From JAWKHR01 sp041394725 (GTDB lineage: Bacteria > Acidobacteriota > Vicinamibacteria > Vicinamibacterales > SCN-69-37): a DNA stretch of 64,000 nucleotides. The DNA lies in contig JAWKHR010000016.1 of the NCBI GenBank assembly GCA_041394725.1, positions 68,998 to 132,997 on the forward strand, in the 5' to 3' direction. This document shows, in pieces, positions 15,581-27,389 of this stretch. How positions within the stretch are numbered: position 1 is the stretch's first letter; each line of letters begins with the position of its first letter. A model generated the notes under the pieces. The model was not told where the DNA came from and ran no database searches. It saw only the letters and a program-made list of their open reading frames with translations. A program made the position numbers and the translations under genes.

Positions 15581-16939
15581 CTACGTCGCCTGACCACGGA
15601 CCAGCACGGCCCCGAAGAAGGCGTCCAGGCCGTCCCGGTCGGGCCTGGTGACCAGGCAGCCCGTGGCGTCCACGAGCGCCGCCGCATCGGGCCCGTCGCC
15701 GGGGGCCTCGACGGTCTGCCGGGCGAATGTGCCATGGCGGCCGAGGAAGGCGGCGACGACGAGGGCGTTCTCCTCGGGCTCACTCGAACACGTCGCGTAG
15801 ACCAGGCGGCCACCGGGGGCCACCGCCGCCGCGGCCTCGTCCAGCATGAGGCCCTGGGCTGATGCCAGCCCCGCCAGGTCGTCCTCGTGCCGGCTCCACT
15901 TGACGTCCGGGTCGCGCCGGATGGTCCCGAGGCCCGAGCAGGGCACATCGACGAACACGCAGTCGAAGGTGGCACCGAACGGCAGCGGGCGTCGCGCGTC
16001 GAGGCGCACGATCGGCACGGCCAGCCCGGCATCGGCGAGCGTGCGCCGGAGCTGGGCGATCCGCGCCGGGCGATGGTCGCACGCGACGACGCGTCCCGAC
16101 GGGCCCGCCGCTTCGGCCAGGACCAGCGTCTTCCCACCGGGCGCGGCGCAGAGGTCCAGCGTCCGCCAGCCCGGCTGCACGCCGGTGGCCTCGGCGACGA
16201 GCTGCGAGGCTTCGTCCTGCACGCGAAAGCGCGGGCGCCAGGCCTCCGGCACCCGTCCGAGGCCGCCGGGAGGGAGGCGGATGGCGCGGCGCCCGAACCG
16301 CCCCGGGGTCGCCTCGATGCCCGCGCCGACGAGGTCCGCGATCAGCGCATCCGGATCCTCGGCCTGGGCCGCGCGGATCGTCACGTCCGGCGGCTCGAGG
16401 TTGAAGCGGCACCAGGCCCGGGTCGCCTCGTAGCCGTAGCGGTCGAGCCAGCGTGCGACCAGCCACCGGGGATGCGACAGGCTCGTCGCGAGGTAGTCCA
16501 GCTGGCGGTCCCGGGGGGCGCTCGTGCCCGGATCGTCCGGCAGGGCGTCGGCGGCGCCGCCGCGCGCGAGGCCGCGGCGCACGGCGTTGACGAACCCGGC
16601 GGCGCCTTCGTGCGCGGCCTCGCGCGCGAGGTCCACCGCGTCGTGCACGACGGCCCGCGCCGGCACCCGGGTGAGATGGTCCAGCTGGTAGACGCCCAGG
16701 CGGAGCAGCGCGCGGACCGAGGCATCCAGGTCGGCGACGGGCCGCCGGCTCTGCCGGGCGATCCGCGCGTCGATCGCGCCCTGCCAGCGCAGCGTGCCGG
16801 CCGTGAGTTCCAGGAGCAGCGCGCGGTCGCGCGGGTCGGCGACGTCGCGCCGCGCGCGATCCACCGCGGCCGCGAGCGTCGTGTGCCGGGCCTCGACGGC
16901 CAGCAGGACCTGGAGCGCCGCCGCGCGCGCCGTGCTCAT
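15581..16939 (-). CDS. rsmB: 16S rRNA (cytosine967-C5)-methyltransferase
   Basis: 452 residues. An N-terminal NusB-like domain (AALQVLLAVEA... RALLRLGVYQLDHLTRVPARAVVHDAVDLA) is followed by a SAM-dependent methyltransferase: DLCAAPGGKT (SAM site), VFVDVPCSGLGTIRRDPDVKW with the motif IV Cys, and VYATCSSEPEEN with the catalytic Cys. It methylates C967 of 16S rRNA. The ATG at 16939 overlaps the fmt stop; long in-frame sequence upstream is the shadow of fmt. Confidence 0.93.
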   Translation of the reverse strand: MSTARAAALQVLLAVEARHTTLAAAVDRARRDVADPRDRALLLELTAGTLRWQGAIDARIARQSRRPVADLDASVRALLRLGVYQLDHLTRVPARAVVHDAVDLAREAAHEGAAGFVNAVRRGLARGGAADALPDDPGTSAPRDRQLDYLATSLSHPRWLVARWLDRYGYEATRAWCRFNLEPPDVTIRAAQAEDPDALIADLVGAGIEATPGRFGRRAIRLPPGGLGRVPEAWRPRFRVQDEASQLVAEATGVQPGWRTLDLCAAPGGKTLVLAEAAGPSGRVVACDHRPARIAQLRRTLADAGLAVPIVRLDARRPLPFGATFDCVFVDVPCSGLGTIRRDPDVKWSRHEDDLAGLASAQGLMLDEAAAAVAPGGRLVYATCSSEPEENALVVAAFLGRHGTFARQTVEAPGDGPDAAALVDATGCLVTRPDRDGLDAFFGAVLVRGQAT

Positions 16940-17880
16940 GCCGGCGGCAGCGGCTCGAACCGATCGCCCGGGATGACCTGATAGCCGCGCTGGAACGCAC
17001 CGGCATCGACCGGCGCCCGCCCCTCCATCTGCAACTCGATCAGGCGCACGGCCCCGCGGCCCGTGGCGACGACGATGCCGGTCGGGGCCGCGGCGATCAC
17101 GGTCCCGGGCGTGGCGTCGGTGTCCCGCGGGTCGGGCGCGGACCGCCGCAGCAGCACGCGCCGGCCGCGAAACGTCGCGGCGGCCTGCGGCCAGGGTTGC
17201 AGGCCGCGAATCGCGTCGTGCACCTCGCGCGCGCTCCTCGCGAAGTCCAGCCGGCCATCGGCGCGTTCCAGGCGGTGCGCGTACGTGACCCCGGCCTCGT
17301 CCTGCGGAGTCCCGGCGACGGGCCCGGACGCGAGGCGATCGACGACCGCCACGGCCTGGCGCGCGCCGATCTCCGCGAGCCGGGCCTCGAGCTCGCCGCT
17401 CGTCTCGGCCGGGTCGATCGGCGTCTCCGCGCGCGCGAGCATGGGGCCGGCGTCGAGGGCGAGCACCACGCGCATGATTGTCACGCCGGTCGTGGCATCG
17501 CCGGCCAGGATCGCGCGATGCACGGGCGCCGCGCCGCGCCAGCGGGGCAGGAGCGAGGCGTGCACGTTGATCAGGCCGAGGCGCGGCAGGTCCAGCAGGA
17601 CCTGCGGCAGCAACCGGCCGTAGGCGGCGACGACGCCGAGGTCCGGTTCGAGCGCCGCCAGCGCGGCCAGCGTCTCCGGCGCCTTCAGGCGGTCGGGCTG
17701 CAGCACGTGGAGCCCGTGTCCGACGGCCCACGCCTTCACCGCACCGGGCACCACGCGGTGTCCGCGGCCCCGGGGCCGGTCCGGCTGGGTGACGACGCCG
17801 ACCACGTCATGCGCGGAGGCCGCCAGCGCGGCCAGCGTCGGGACGGCAAACGCCGGCGTGCCGAAGAAGAGGATGCGCAT
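16936..17880 (-). CDS. fmt: Methionyl-tRNA formyltransferase
   Basis: 314 residues. It formylates initiator Met-tRNA using 10-formyl-THF. N-terminus MRILFFGTPAFAVPTLAAL, the folate-binding/catalytic loop NVHASLLPRWRGAAPVH (Asn, His) and a C-terminal OB-like domain (GTVIAAAPTGIVVATGRGAVRL) are as expected. It follows def by two bases, the classic def-fmt pair, and overlaps rsmB at its end. Confidence 0.95.
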   Translation of the reverse strand: MRILFFGTPAFAVPTLAALAASAHDVVGVVTQPDRPRGRGHRVVPGAVKAWAVGHGLHVLQPDRLKAPETLAALAALEPDLGVVAAYGRLLPQVLLDLPRLGLINVHASLLPRWRGAAPVHRAILAGDATTGVTIMRVVLALDAGPMLARAETPIDPAETSGELEARLAEIGARQAVAVVDRLASGPVAGTPQDEAGVTYAHRLERADGRLDFARSAREVHDAIRGLQPWPQAAATFRGRRVLLRRSAPDPRDTDATPGTVIAAAPTGIVVATGRGAVRLIELQMEGRAPVDAGAFQRGYQVIPGDRFEPLPPA

Positions 17881-17882
17881 CG

Positions 17883-18392
17883 CTACCAGCGCCCGTCGCG
17901 CCGGAGCTTGCGCACCTTGCGCAGGATCAGGTCGCGCTTGAGCCCGCGGAGGTGGTTGAGGAACAGCTCCCCGTCGAGGTGATCGATCTCGTGCTGGAAG
18001 GCGCGGGCCAGCAGGCCGGTGCCTTCCTTCGTGTGCCAGGCGCCGTCGCGGTCCTGGTAGCGCACCGTCGCGCGCGACGGCCGGGCGACCGTCGCCGTGA
18101 AGCCCGGCACGCTCAGGCAGCCCTCCTCCTCGAGCTGCATGCCTTCGCGCTCGACGAACTCCGGGTTGACGAGGGCGATCAGCTCGCCGCCGCGCTTGCC
18201 GACGCTGACGTCGATCACGCAGACGCGACTGGGCACACCCACCTGCGGGGCCGCCAGGCCGATCCCGGGTGCGGCGTACATCGTGTCCACCATGTCGTCG
18301 ATCAGGCGGCCCAGGTCTTCGTCGAACACCTCGATCGGCTCGGCCTTCCGCTGCAGCACCGGGTCGCCGTAGCGGACGATTCGCCGGAGCAT
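17883..18392 (-). CDS. def: Peptide deformylase
   Basis: 169 residues. It removes the formyl group from nascent proteins. All three class motifs are present: GIGLAAPQVG, EEGCLSVPG (metal Cys) and HEIDHLDG (metal His pair and catalytic Glu). The start MLRRIVRYGDPVLQRKAEPI is typical. The ATG overlaps the aroC stop by one base (TGATG), so it is co-translated with aroC. Confidence 0.95.
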   Translation of the reverse strand: MLRRIVRYGDPVLQRKAEPIEVFDEDLGRLIDDMVDTMYAAPGIGLAAPQVGVPSRVCVIDVSVGKRGGELIALVNPEFVEREGMQLEEEGCLSVPGFTATVARPSRATVRYQDRDGAWHTKEGTGLLARAFQHEIDHLDGELFLNHLRGLKRDLILRKVRKLRRDGRW

Positions 18393-19620
18393 CAGGCCGG
18401 CTCCGGACCGTGACGCGGGGCTGGCGGCCGGGCGTGGGCGATCATCAACCTCGCCCAGGCGGCGTCCATGGCCTGGACGGAGTCGCCGCCGAGCTTCTCG
18501 ATCAACGCGTCGGCCAGGATCAGGCACACCATCGCTTCGCCGACGACCGACGCGGCGGGCACCGCGCAGACGTCGCTGCGTTCGATCGCGGCGGGGCTCT
18601 CCGTCATGGTCGCGAGGTCCACCGATCGGAGCGGCTTCATCAGCGTGGAGATGGGCTTCATCCAGGCTGTCACCCGCAGGTCCTCGCCGTTGGTGACGCC
18701 GCCCTCGAGGCCTCCGGCCCGGTTGGTCGGCCGGCGCACCCAGGTGAGCAGGCCGGTCGGCGACTGGTCGTCGGCGGCGAGGATTTCGTCGTGGACCTGC
18801 GATCCCGGCAGGTGCCCGACGGCCGTGCCGGCGCCGATGCCGACGGCCTTGATGGCGTGAATCGACATCAGGGCCTGGGCCAGCCGCCCGTCGAGCTTGC
18901 GATCCCAGTGGACGTGGCTGCCGAGGCCGACGGGCACGCCGTGCGCCACGACCTCGAACGCGCCGCCCACGGTGTCGCCCGCCTCGCGCGCCGCGTCCAC
19001 CGCCTGCCGCATCGCCGCCGCCACCGCGGCATCCACGCAGCGCACGTCATCGTCGGCCGGCAAGGCGCGGATGGCGTCGAACGTGGCCTGCGCGCCGGCG
19101 GGCAGGGCGGCGCCGCCGATCTCGATGACGTGACTGGCGACGTCGATGCCGTATCGCCGCAGCAGCGCGCGTGCGACGCCGCCGGCGGCCACGCGCGCGG
19201 CGGTTTCCCGGGCGCTCGCGCGCTCGAGGACGTCGCGCAGATCGTCGCGCTCGTACTTGAGGCCGCCGGCCAGGTCGGCATGGCCGGGGCGGGGACGGGT
19301 CACCGCGGCGCGTCGGGCGCCGCCGGCGTCGGCCGACGGATCGGCGGTTGCGCTCATCGTGTGCTGCCAGTTCGCCCAGTCGCGGTTGCGGATCTCGAGG
19401 GCGATGGGGCTGCCGAGCGTTTCGCCGCGGCGCACGCCCGCGAGGATCGTCGCGCGGTCCCGCTCGATCGCCATGCGGCGGCCGCGACCATATCCGAGCT
19501 GCCGGCGTGCGAGATCCGCGTCGAGGTCATCGGGCGCGAGGGCAGGCCGGCGGGCATGCCTTCGACGATGACGCAGAGCGCCGGACCGTGGGACTCGCCG
19601 GCGGTGAGAAAACGAAGCAT
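18392..19620 (-). CDS. aroC: Chorismate synthase, interrupted by a one-base frameshift
   Basis: It makes chorismate from EPSP, the last shikimate step. The N-terminus MLRFLTAGESHGPALCVIVE begins at the ATG at 19620, but after EGMPAGLP the frame is lost. The other frame continues exactly as expected (LAPDDLDADLARRQLGYGRGRRM) into the long intact part that can also be read from an internal ATG at 19474. Adding one C to the CCC run at 19540-19542 (minus strand) restores a continuous 409-codon gene. Later motifs are normal (RPRPGHADL, GIGAGTAVG and the NRAGGLEGGVTNGEDL core). Either a sequencing/assembly error or a real recent mutation; the conserved sequence on both sides favours error. First gene of the nine-gene operon. 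Confidence 0.85.
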
Positions 19621-19629
19621 CGAGCGGCC

Positions 19630-19635
19630 ATTGTA
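19630..19635 (-). promoter_or_regulatory. Probable -10 element (TACAAT) of the aroC-def-fmt operon
   Basis: The minus strand reads TACAAT nine bases upstream of the aroC ATG, predicting transcription starting at or next to the start codon. No strong -35 box is seen 16-18 bases upstream. Confidence 0.45.
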
Positions 19636-19785
19636 GCGAACTTTCTGCAACGTCCCCGGTGCGCCCGCGCGCGTCGTCGGTCCCGACGACGGGCCTGGTT
19701 CTGCAGCAGGCAGGCGCGTGCCCCGGAGATCATCGGCGCGCGCTTCCTGCGCGAGAACGTCGTTCGCTGGCGCGACCTCGTGACG

Positions 19786-22713
<2,928 letters not shown>

Positions 22714-22742
22714 GCCGGCCGTTGCGGCGATCATCCCGACAC

Positions 22743-23663
22743 GTGGCCCGCTTCGTCGTTCGCCGGATCGTGCTCACGCTGCCCGTCCTGCTCGGGGTGG
22801 CGACGCTCGTGTTCGCCCTGATCCACCTCGTGCCGGGCGATCCGGCGCAGGCGATGCTGGGGGAGTCGGCCTCGGCGGCCGACCTGGCGGACCTGCGGAC
22901 GCGCCTCGGTCTCGACAAGCCGCTGCTCGTCCAGTACGAGGAGTTTCTGCGCGGGCTCGCGGCGGGCAACCTGGGGACGTCGTTCCGTTACGGCACGCCG
23001 GTCGCCTCCGAGCTGGTCCAGCGGCTGCCGCGGACGGCGCAGCTCGCCGCGTGCGCGATGGCCGTGGCCGTCGCGCTGGCGATTCCGCTCGGGATGCTGG
23101 GCGCCCTCTTCCGCGGCCGCGCGATCGACCAGGCCGCGATGACGATCTCGCTCGCCGGCATCTGCATGCCGAACTTCTGGCTGGGTCCGCTGCTGGCCCT
23201 GCTCTTCGGCGTGGGGCTCGGCTGGCTGCCGATTTCCGGCACCGGGTCGGCGGCGCACCTCGTGCTGCCCGCGGCGACGCTTGGTGCGGCGCTGGCCGCG
23301 ATCCTCGCCCGCATGACGCGCGCCAGCCTGATCGACGAGCTGCGCGAGCTCTACGTCCTGGCGGCGCGCGCCCGGGGGCTGTCGCGTCGCCGGGCGGTCG
23401 TGGCGCACGCGTTTCGCAACTCGCTCATCCCCGTCGTGACGATCATGGGCCTGCAGTTCGGCGCGGTGCTCACCGGAACGATCATCACGGAGACGATCTT
23501 CGCGTGGCCCGGCGTCGGCCGCCTGCTGATCCAGGCGATCAACTTCCGCGACTACCCGCTGGTGCAGGGCTGCATCCTGTTCATCTCGGTCACCTACGTC
23601 GGGATGAACCTGCTGGTCGACCTGGTCTACGCCTGGCTCGACCCGAGGATCCGGCTCCGGTGA
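22743..23663 (+). CDS. Dipeptide/oligopeptide ABC transporter permease (DppB type)
   Basis: 306 residues from GTG 22743 (a TTG at 22722 is the alternative). Typical DppB/OppB start (FVVRRIVLTLPVLLGVATLVFALIHLVPGDPA), six hydrophobic helices and the EAA loop (ELYVLAARARGLSRRRAVVAHAFRN) that docks the ATPase. Likely imports or exports peptides or nickel-like solutes with the next gene as partner. No substrate-binding protein or ATP-binding subunit is found in this window. Confidence 0.92.
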   Translation: MARFVVRRIVLTLPVLLGVATLVFALIHLVPGDPAQAMLGESASAADLADLRTRLGLDKPLLVQYEEFLRGLAAGNLGTSFRYGTPVASELVQRLPRTAQLAACAMAVAVALAIPLGMLGALFRGRAIDQAAMTISLAGICMPNFWLGPLLALLFGVGLGWLPISGTGSAAHLVLPAATLGAALAAILARMTRASLIDELRELYVLAARARGLSRRRAVVAHAFRNSLIPVVTIMGLQFGAVLTGTIITETIFAWPGVGRLLIQAINFRDYPLVQGCILFISVTYVGMNLLVDLVYAWLDPRIRLR

Positions 23664-24460
23664 CGCGACGGATCGGGTTCGTCATCGTCGCGGGCGCGGT
23701 GCTGGCCGCCGTCGTCGGCCCGTGGCTCGTGCCGTTCGACCCGACGAGCCAGGACCTCCCGCGGCGGCTGATGACGCCGACGTGGGCGCACCCGCTCGGG
23801 CTCGACGAGCTCGGCAGGGACATCCTGGCGCGCCTGCTCGTCGGGACGCGCATCTCGCTCCTGGTGGGCATCAGCGTCGTCGGCGTGTCGTCGCTGGTCG
23901 GCACGACGATCGGGGCGATCGCCGGCTATCGCGGGGGCTGGCTCGACGAAGTGCTGGGGCGCGTGATGGACACGCTGCTCGCGTTCCCCGGCATCCTGCT
24001 CGCGATCGCGCTGGTCGCGGTGCTCGGGCCGAGCCTGCCGAACGTGGTGCTCGCGCTCGTCACGATCGGCTGGGTCGGCTACGCGCGGCTGGTGCGGGGC
24101 CAGGTGCTCCGGGTGCGGGAGCTGGAGTACGTGCAGGCCGCGCGCGCGCTCGGGGCCCCGGTGTCGCGCATCCTGGCCAGGCACGTGGTGCCGGCGACGA
24201 TCTCGGCGGTCACCGTGCAGGCGACGCTCGGGATGGCGGGCGCGATCATCGCGGAGGCCTCGCTCAGCTTTCTCGGCCTCGGGGCCCAGCCGCCGACGCC
24301 GAGCTGGGGCGCGATGCTCGATGCGGGGCGGTCGCACCTGCTCGACGCGCCGCACCTGACGATCATCCCCGGCGTCGCGATTGCGACGCTCGTGCTTGGC
24401 TTCAACTTCGTGGGAGACGCGCTGCGGGATCGCCTGGATCCGCGGACCCACCGGACCTGA
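23660..24460 (+). CDS. Dipeptide/oligopeptide ABC transporter permease (DppC type)
   Basis: 266 residues. GTG start overlapping the upstream permease stop (GTGA), so the pair is translationally coupled. DppC hallmarks: FDPTSQDLPRRLMTPTWAHPLGLDELGRDIL near the start, the EAA loop (EYVQAARALGAPVSRILARHVVP) and the ending FNFVGDALRDRLDPR. Forms a heterodimeric channel with the DppB-type protein. The last 59 bases overlap the TPR gene on the opposite strand. Confidence 0.92.
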   Translation: MTRRIGFVIVAGAVLAAVVGPWLVPFDPTSQDLPRRLMTPTWAHPLGLDELGRDILARLLVGTRISLLVGISVVGVSSLVGTTIGAIAGYRGGWLDEVLGRVMDTLLAFPGILLAIALVAVLGPSLPNVVLALVTIGWVGYARLVRGQVLRVRELEYVQAARALGAPVSRILARHVVPATISAVTVQATLGMAGAIIAEASLSFLGLGAQPPTPSWGAMLDAGRSHLLDAPHLTIIPGVAIATLVLGFNFVGDALRDRLDPRTHRT

Positions 24461-25847
24461 AGGTGCGCGACAGCCGCTCGAGCGCGGCATCGCGGGGCGC
24501 GAGGCGCCGCGCCGTGTCGAGGGCCTCGAGGGCGCCGTTCCGATCGCCGAGGGCCCAGCGCGCGCGCGCCAGCTGCTCGAGGCTGCGGACGTCCCCGGCG
24601 CGTCGATCGACGGCGCGGGCGAGATAGTCGGCCGCGGTCCGGTAGTCGCGCACGACGAGGGACAGCGCGCCGATACGCGCGGCGCGGGCGGCGCGTTCGT
24701 CGGGCGACGACGTGCCGCCCCGGAAGGCGTCCAGATCCAGCAGGGCATTCCGCGCGTCGAGGGGATGGCCGAGCCGCTCGGCCGCATCCGCCAGGTAGGC
24801 GAAGGCCTGGGGTTCGACGGGCGACGTCGCGACGGCCTCGCGCAGGATGCGCTCGGCTTCGGTCGTCTGCCCGTCGAGATCCAGCGCGCGACCGTAGAGC
24901 GCGAGGCCCTCGCTGCGGCGGGCCGTCCCGCCGAGCGCGCGTTCGAGCGCGGTCAGCGCCGCCCGCGCCGACGTCCGGCGGAGATCGGATCGCTCGGCGC
25001 GCGCCAGCTCGATCCTGCCGCGCGCCAGCAGCAGCCGCGAGTCGTCCGGCCGCGTCCGGCGGAGCTCGGCGATCGCCGCGAGCGCGAGGTCGTCCTGGCC
25101 GTTGCGCGCCTGGGCCAGCGCGATGGCGATCCGCCGGTCGAGGCTCGGGTCCACGGTGTTCAGGGCCTGGAGCTGGGCCATCTCGTCGGCGGTGCGCCCG
25201 ATGGACCGGTACAGGTCCGCCAGTTCCTCGCGCGCGGGCACGAGCGAGGGCGCGAGGCGCACGGCCGTCTCGAGCGACGCGGCCGCCTGCTCGACGTCGC
25301 CGGTGTCGCGGCGCACCAGCCCGAGCAGGTAGTGCGCCTCGGCCAGCGAGTCGTTCCGCGCGACCGCACGCGCCAGCGGCTCGACCGCCGCCGCCGGGTT
25401 TCCGGCCCGGTAGCGCGCCAGCGCGAGCGCGTACAACAGTGCCGGGTCGTCGCCCTTCAGCCGGTCGGCGTCCTCGTAGTACTTCGCCGCCCGCGCGGGT
25501 TCGCCGCGCTGGTCGTAGATCTCGGCGAGAGCGACGAGCGGCTGGGGTGCGTCGGGCTGCAGGCGGACGGCCTCCAGCAGATCGCGGACGGCCTCCTCGT
25601 CGCGGTGCTGGGCGTGATACGCCTCGCCCTTCCGGTAGTGCGCCACCATCGAGTCGGGCCGCAGGGTGAGCGCGCCGCTGAAGGCCTCGATGGCGCCGAA
25701 GCTGTCGCCGGCCGCCAGCGCCTGCTCGCCGACCGAGAGGAGCCGGTGGTACAGGGAATCGCGTTGCCGGCGCTCGGCGTAGGCCGCCAGCGCGAGCACC
25801 AGCCCCGTCAGGGCCACCACCGCGATCGCCCGCTTCATCCCGTTCAT
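24402..25847 (-). CDS. Membrane-anchored tetratricopeptide repeat protein
   Basis: 481 residues. One N-terminal hydrophobic segment (about 6-22, signal anchor or signal peptide) is followed by many TPR units. The clearest is AIEAFSGALTLRPDSMVAHYRKGEAY, then AVRDLLEAVRLQPDAPQPLVALAEIY, AAKYYEDADRLKGDDPALLYALAL and so on to the C-terminus. It should be a periplasmic or membrane scaffold; no enzymatic motif is present. Starts at ATG 25847, with a second in-frame ATG three codons later. Divergent from the ECF sigma gene, convergent with the permease operon. Confidence 0.82.
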   Translation of the reverse strand: MNGMKRAIAVVALTGLVLALAAYAERRQRDSLYHRLLSVGEQALAAGDSFGAIEAFSGALTLRPDSMVAHYRKGEAYHAQHRDEEAVRDLLEAVRLQPDAPQPLVALAEIYDQRGEPARAAKYYEDADRLKGDDPALLYALALARYRAGNPAAAVEPLARAVARNDSLAEAHYLLGLVRRDTGDVEQAAASLETAVRLAPSLVPAREELADLYRSIGRTADEMAQLQALNTVDPSLDRRIAIALAQARNGQDDLALAAIAELRRTRPDDSRLLLARGRIELARAERSDLRRTSARAALTALERALGGTARRSEGLALYGRALDLDGQTTEAERILREAVATSPVEPQAFAYLADAAERLGHPLDARNALLDLDAFRGGTSSPDERAARAARIGALSLVVRDYRTAADYLARAVDRRAGDVRSLEQLARARWALGDRNGALEALDTARRLAPRDAALERLSRTFRSGGSADPGDPAARLPRS

Positions 25848-25966
25848 CTTACGCTCTGGGGATGCACCCCGAGCCACCGCCCCCTGCGGCCCGGAACCGG
25901 GCAGGAGCCGGTGGACCCGGCTCGAAACCAGCCTGAACCGGGCCCGGCCGGGCGCAGGGCCCCGAC

Positions 25967-25994
25967 GGAACATCCCGTCAGGACCGGGGTCTAA
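25967..25994 (+). promoter_or_regulatory. ECF-type promoter (GGAACA-N16-GTCTAA)
   Basis: GGAACA, 16 bases, GTCTAAC matches the general RpoE-like ECF promoter pattern (GAAC at -35, GTC/TCTAA at -10). It sits just upstream of an ECF sigma gene, the usual place for autoregulation. The same signature precedes the second ECF operon at 58835-58862. Initiation would fall near 26001, which excludes the ATG at 25999 as start codon. Confidence 0.65.
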
Positions 25995-26028
25995 CCCTAT
26001 GAAAGCGGGTTTCCGCCGGAGTGCTACC

Positions 26029-26649
26029 ATGGCGGTTGGGACCTCTGTGAAACCCATTCGAGTGCTGACCTGGCCGGACGCTGCGGGCGCCGAATCGGCG
26101 CTGGTGCAGCAGTGTGCCGCCGGGGACGAGGAAGCCTGCGCGCGGCTGGTCACCGATCACCAGCGCATGGTCTACCAGCTGGCCCTCCACCTGCTGGGCG
26201 ACCCGCAGGAGGCCGCGGACCTGTCGCAGGAAGTCTTCCTGCGGGTGTTCCGCACCCTCTCGCAGTTTCGCGGGCAGTCGTCGCTGAAGACCTGGATCTA
26301 CCGGATCGTCGTCAACCAGGCCTCGAACCGCCAGCGGTGGTGGAGGCGGCGGCACCGGTCGCAGCAGGTCCAGCTCGAGGAACACGCGGCGACGCACGGC
26401 GAACTCGCCGATTCACGGCATTTCGCAATGCCCGACCGGGTGCTCCAGCAGCGCGAGACGTCCAGCCGGGTCTGGGACGCGCTGAACAGCCTGCCGTTCG
26501 ATCAGCGCGCCGTCGTCGTGCTGCGCGAGATCGACGGGCTGAGTTACGAGGAAATCGCCGGTTCGCTCGGGGTGGCGGTCGGAACCGTCAAGTCGCGGTT
26601 GGCGCGGGCGCGGGGCAACCTGCGGGACGCGCTGGGGCGTTCGTCATGA
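26029..26649 (+). CDS. ECF-family RNA polymerase sigma factor
   Basis: 206 residues from ATG 26029, preceded by GGAG at a good distance; the upstream ATG 25999 lies before the likely transcription start, and GTG 26047 is another option. Region 2 (LVTDHQRMVYQLALHLLGDPQEAADLSQEVFLRVFR... TWIYRIVVNQASN) and region 4 (LPFDQRAVVVLREIDGLSYEEIAGSLGVAVGTVKSRLARAR) are complete, with no region 3. It directs RNA polymerase to stress or envelope promoters and is presumably held inactive by the zinc-finger protein encoded next (ATGA overlap). Confidence 0.93.
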   Translation: MAVGTSVKPIRVLTWPDAAGAESALVQQCAAGDEEACARLVTDHQRMVYQLALHLLGDPQEAADLSQEVFLRVFRTLSQFRGQSSLKTWIYRIVVNQASNRQRWWRRRHRSQQVQLEEHAATHGELADSRHFAMPDRVLQQRETSSRVWDALNSLPFDQRAVVVLREIDGLSYEEIAGSLGVAVGTVKSRLARARGNLRDALGRSS

Positions 26650-27389
26650 TGTTCGAGGATTGCCGCGGAATTCGTCCGAAGCTCGGGGAGTTCATCGACG
26701 ATGAGCTGCCGGGCGCGGAGATGCTGCGCGTCACCGAGCATCTCGATCACTGCCCGAGCTGCCGGCTGGAAGTGGAGTCGCTGCGCGACCTGGGCGACAC
26801 GTTGCGCACGGCCGCGTTCGCCCAGGAGGCACCCGAGATGCCGGGCCTCGCGGCCGGCGTCGTCAGTCGCGACGGCGCCGAGCGCGCGCAGTCGTGGAAG
26901 AGCCTGTTCGCGCGCGCCGTCGAGGACTGGCACTGGGCCATCGTCGGCGCCGGCTCGGTGGCGGGCACGACGGTTTCCACGATGCTCGTCGCCGCGGTGC
27001 TGTGGTTCGGCCCGGCCCCGGTACGCGCCGACTCGCTGTCGACGATGCTCAACGAGCTCGACGCGAAGAACACGGTCTTCGTCGTCAGCCCGAACAGCGA
27101 GAGCTGGGACCAGGTGGCGCTGCGCGTGGCCGACGGGCAGGGCCGCAGCTATCAGGCCGGTCCGTTCGTGATGCGCGCGGCGTTCTTCCCGGGCATGACC
27201 GAGCAGGAAGCCTCGGCGGCGCTGGCCGAGGCCATCATGCGCAAGGGGCGCGTCATCGGTCTCGACGAGATGAAGGCCGCCGACCGCGAGCGTACCGAGC
27301 GGCTGCTCGACGACATCACCAACTTCCGCCTGTACACCCGGCAGGTGATGCTGATGAGCAGCACCACCGTCAGCGCCAAGGGCCTCTAG
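26646..27389 (+). CDS. Zinc-finger anti-sigma factor, membrane anchored
   Basis: 247 residues, overlapping the sigma gene stop (ATGA). An N-terminal ZAS domain with HLDHCPSC (H-x3-C-x2-C) should bind region 2/4 of the sigma factor in the cytoplasm. One transmembrane helix (about residues 98-120) follows. The extracytoplasmic part of about 120 residues (from VRADSLSTMLNEL to the end) has no recognised fold and may sense the signal. Its stop overlaps by four bases the end of the beta-propeller gene on the opposite strand. Confidence 0.87.
   Translation: MMFEDCRGIRPKLGEFIDDELPGAEMLRVTEHLDHCPSCRLEVESLRDLGDTLRTAAFAQEAPEMPGLAAGVVSRDGAERAQSWKSLFARAVEDWHWAIVGAGSVAGTTVSTMLVAAVLWFGPAPVRADSLSTMLNELDAKNTVFVVSPNSESWDQVALRVADGQGRSYQAGPFVMRAAFFPGMTEQEASAALAEAIMRKGRVIGLDEMKAADRERTERLLDDITNFRLYTRQVMLMSSTTVSAKGL

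Noticed and set aside
19540..19542. Programmed ribosomal frameshift in aroC
   Set aside because: There is no slippery heptamer, stimulatory structure or precedent in chorismate synthase that I know; a missing base in a C run is simpler.
19348..19785. N-terminal extension of the large sigma-54 activator
   Set aside because: This part is antisense to aroC and its promoter; the sequence is not protein-like, and no start codon occurs between 19630 and 19780 in this frame.
25999..26028. ATG at 25999 as the start of the first ECF sigma gene
   Set aside because: It lies only four bases after the predicted -10 box and thus before the likely transcript 5' end; ATG 26029 has a GGAG ribosome site.
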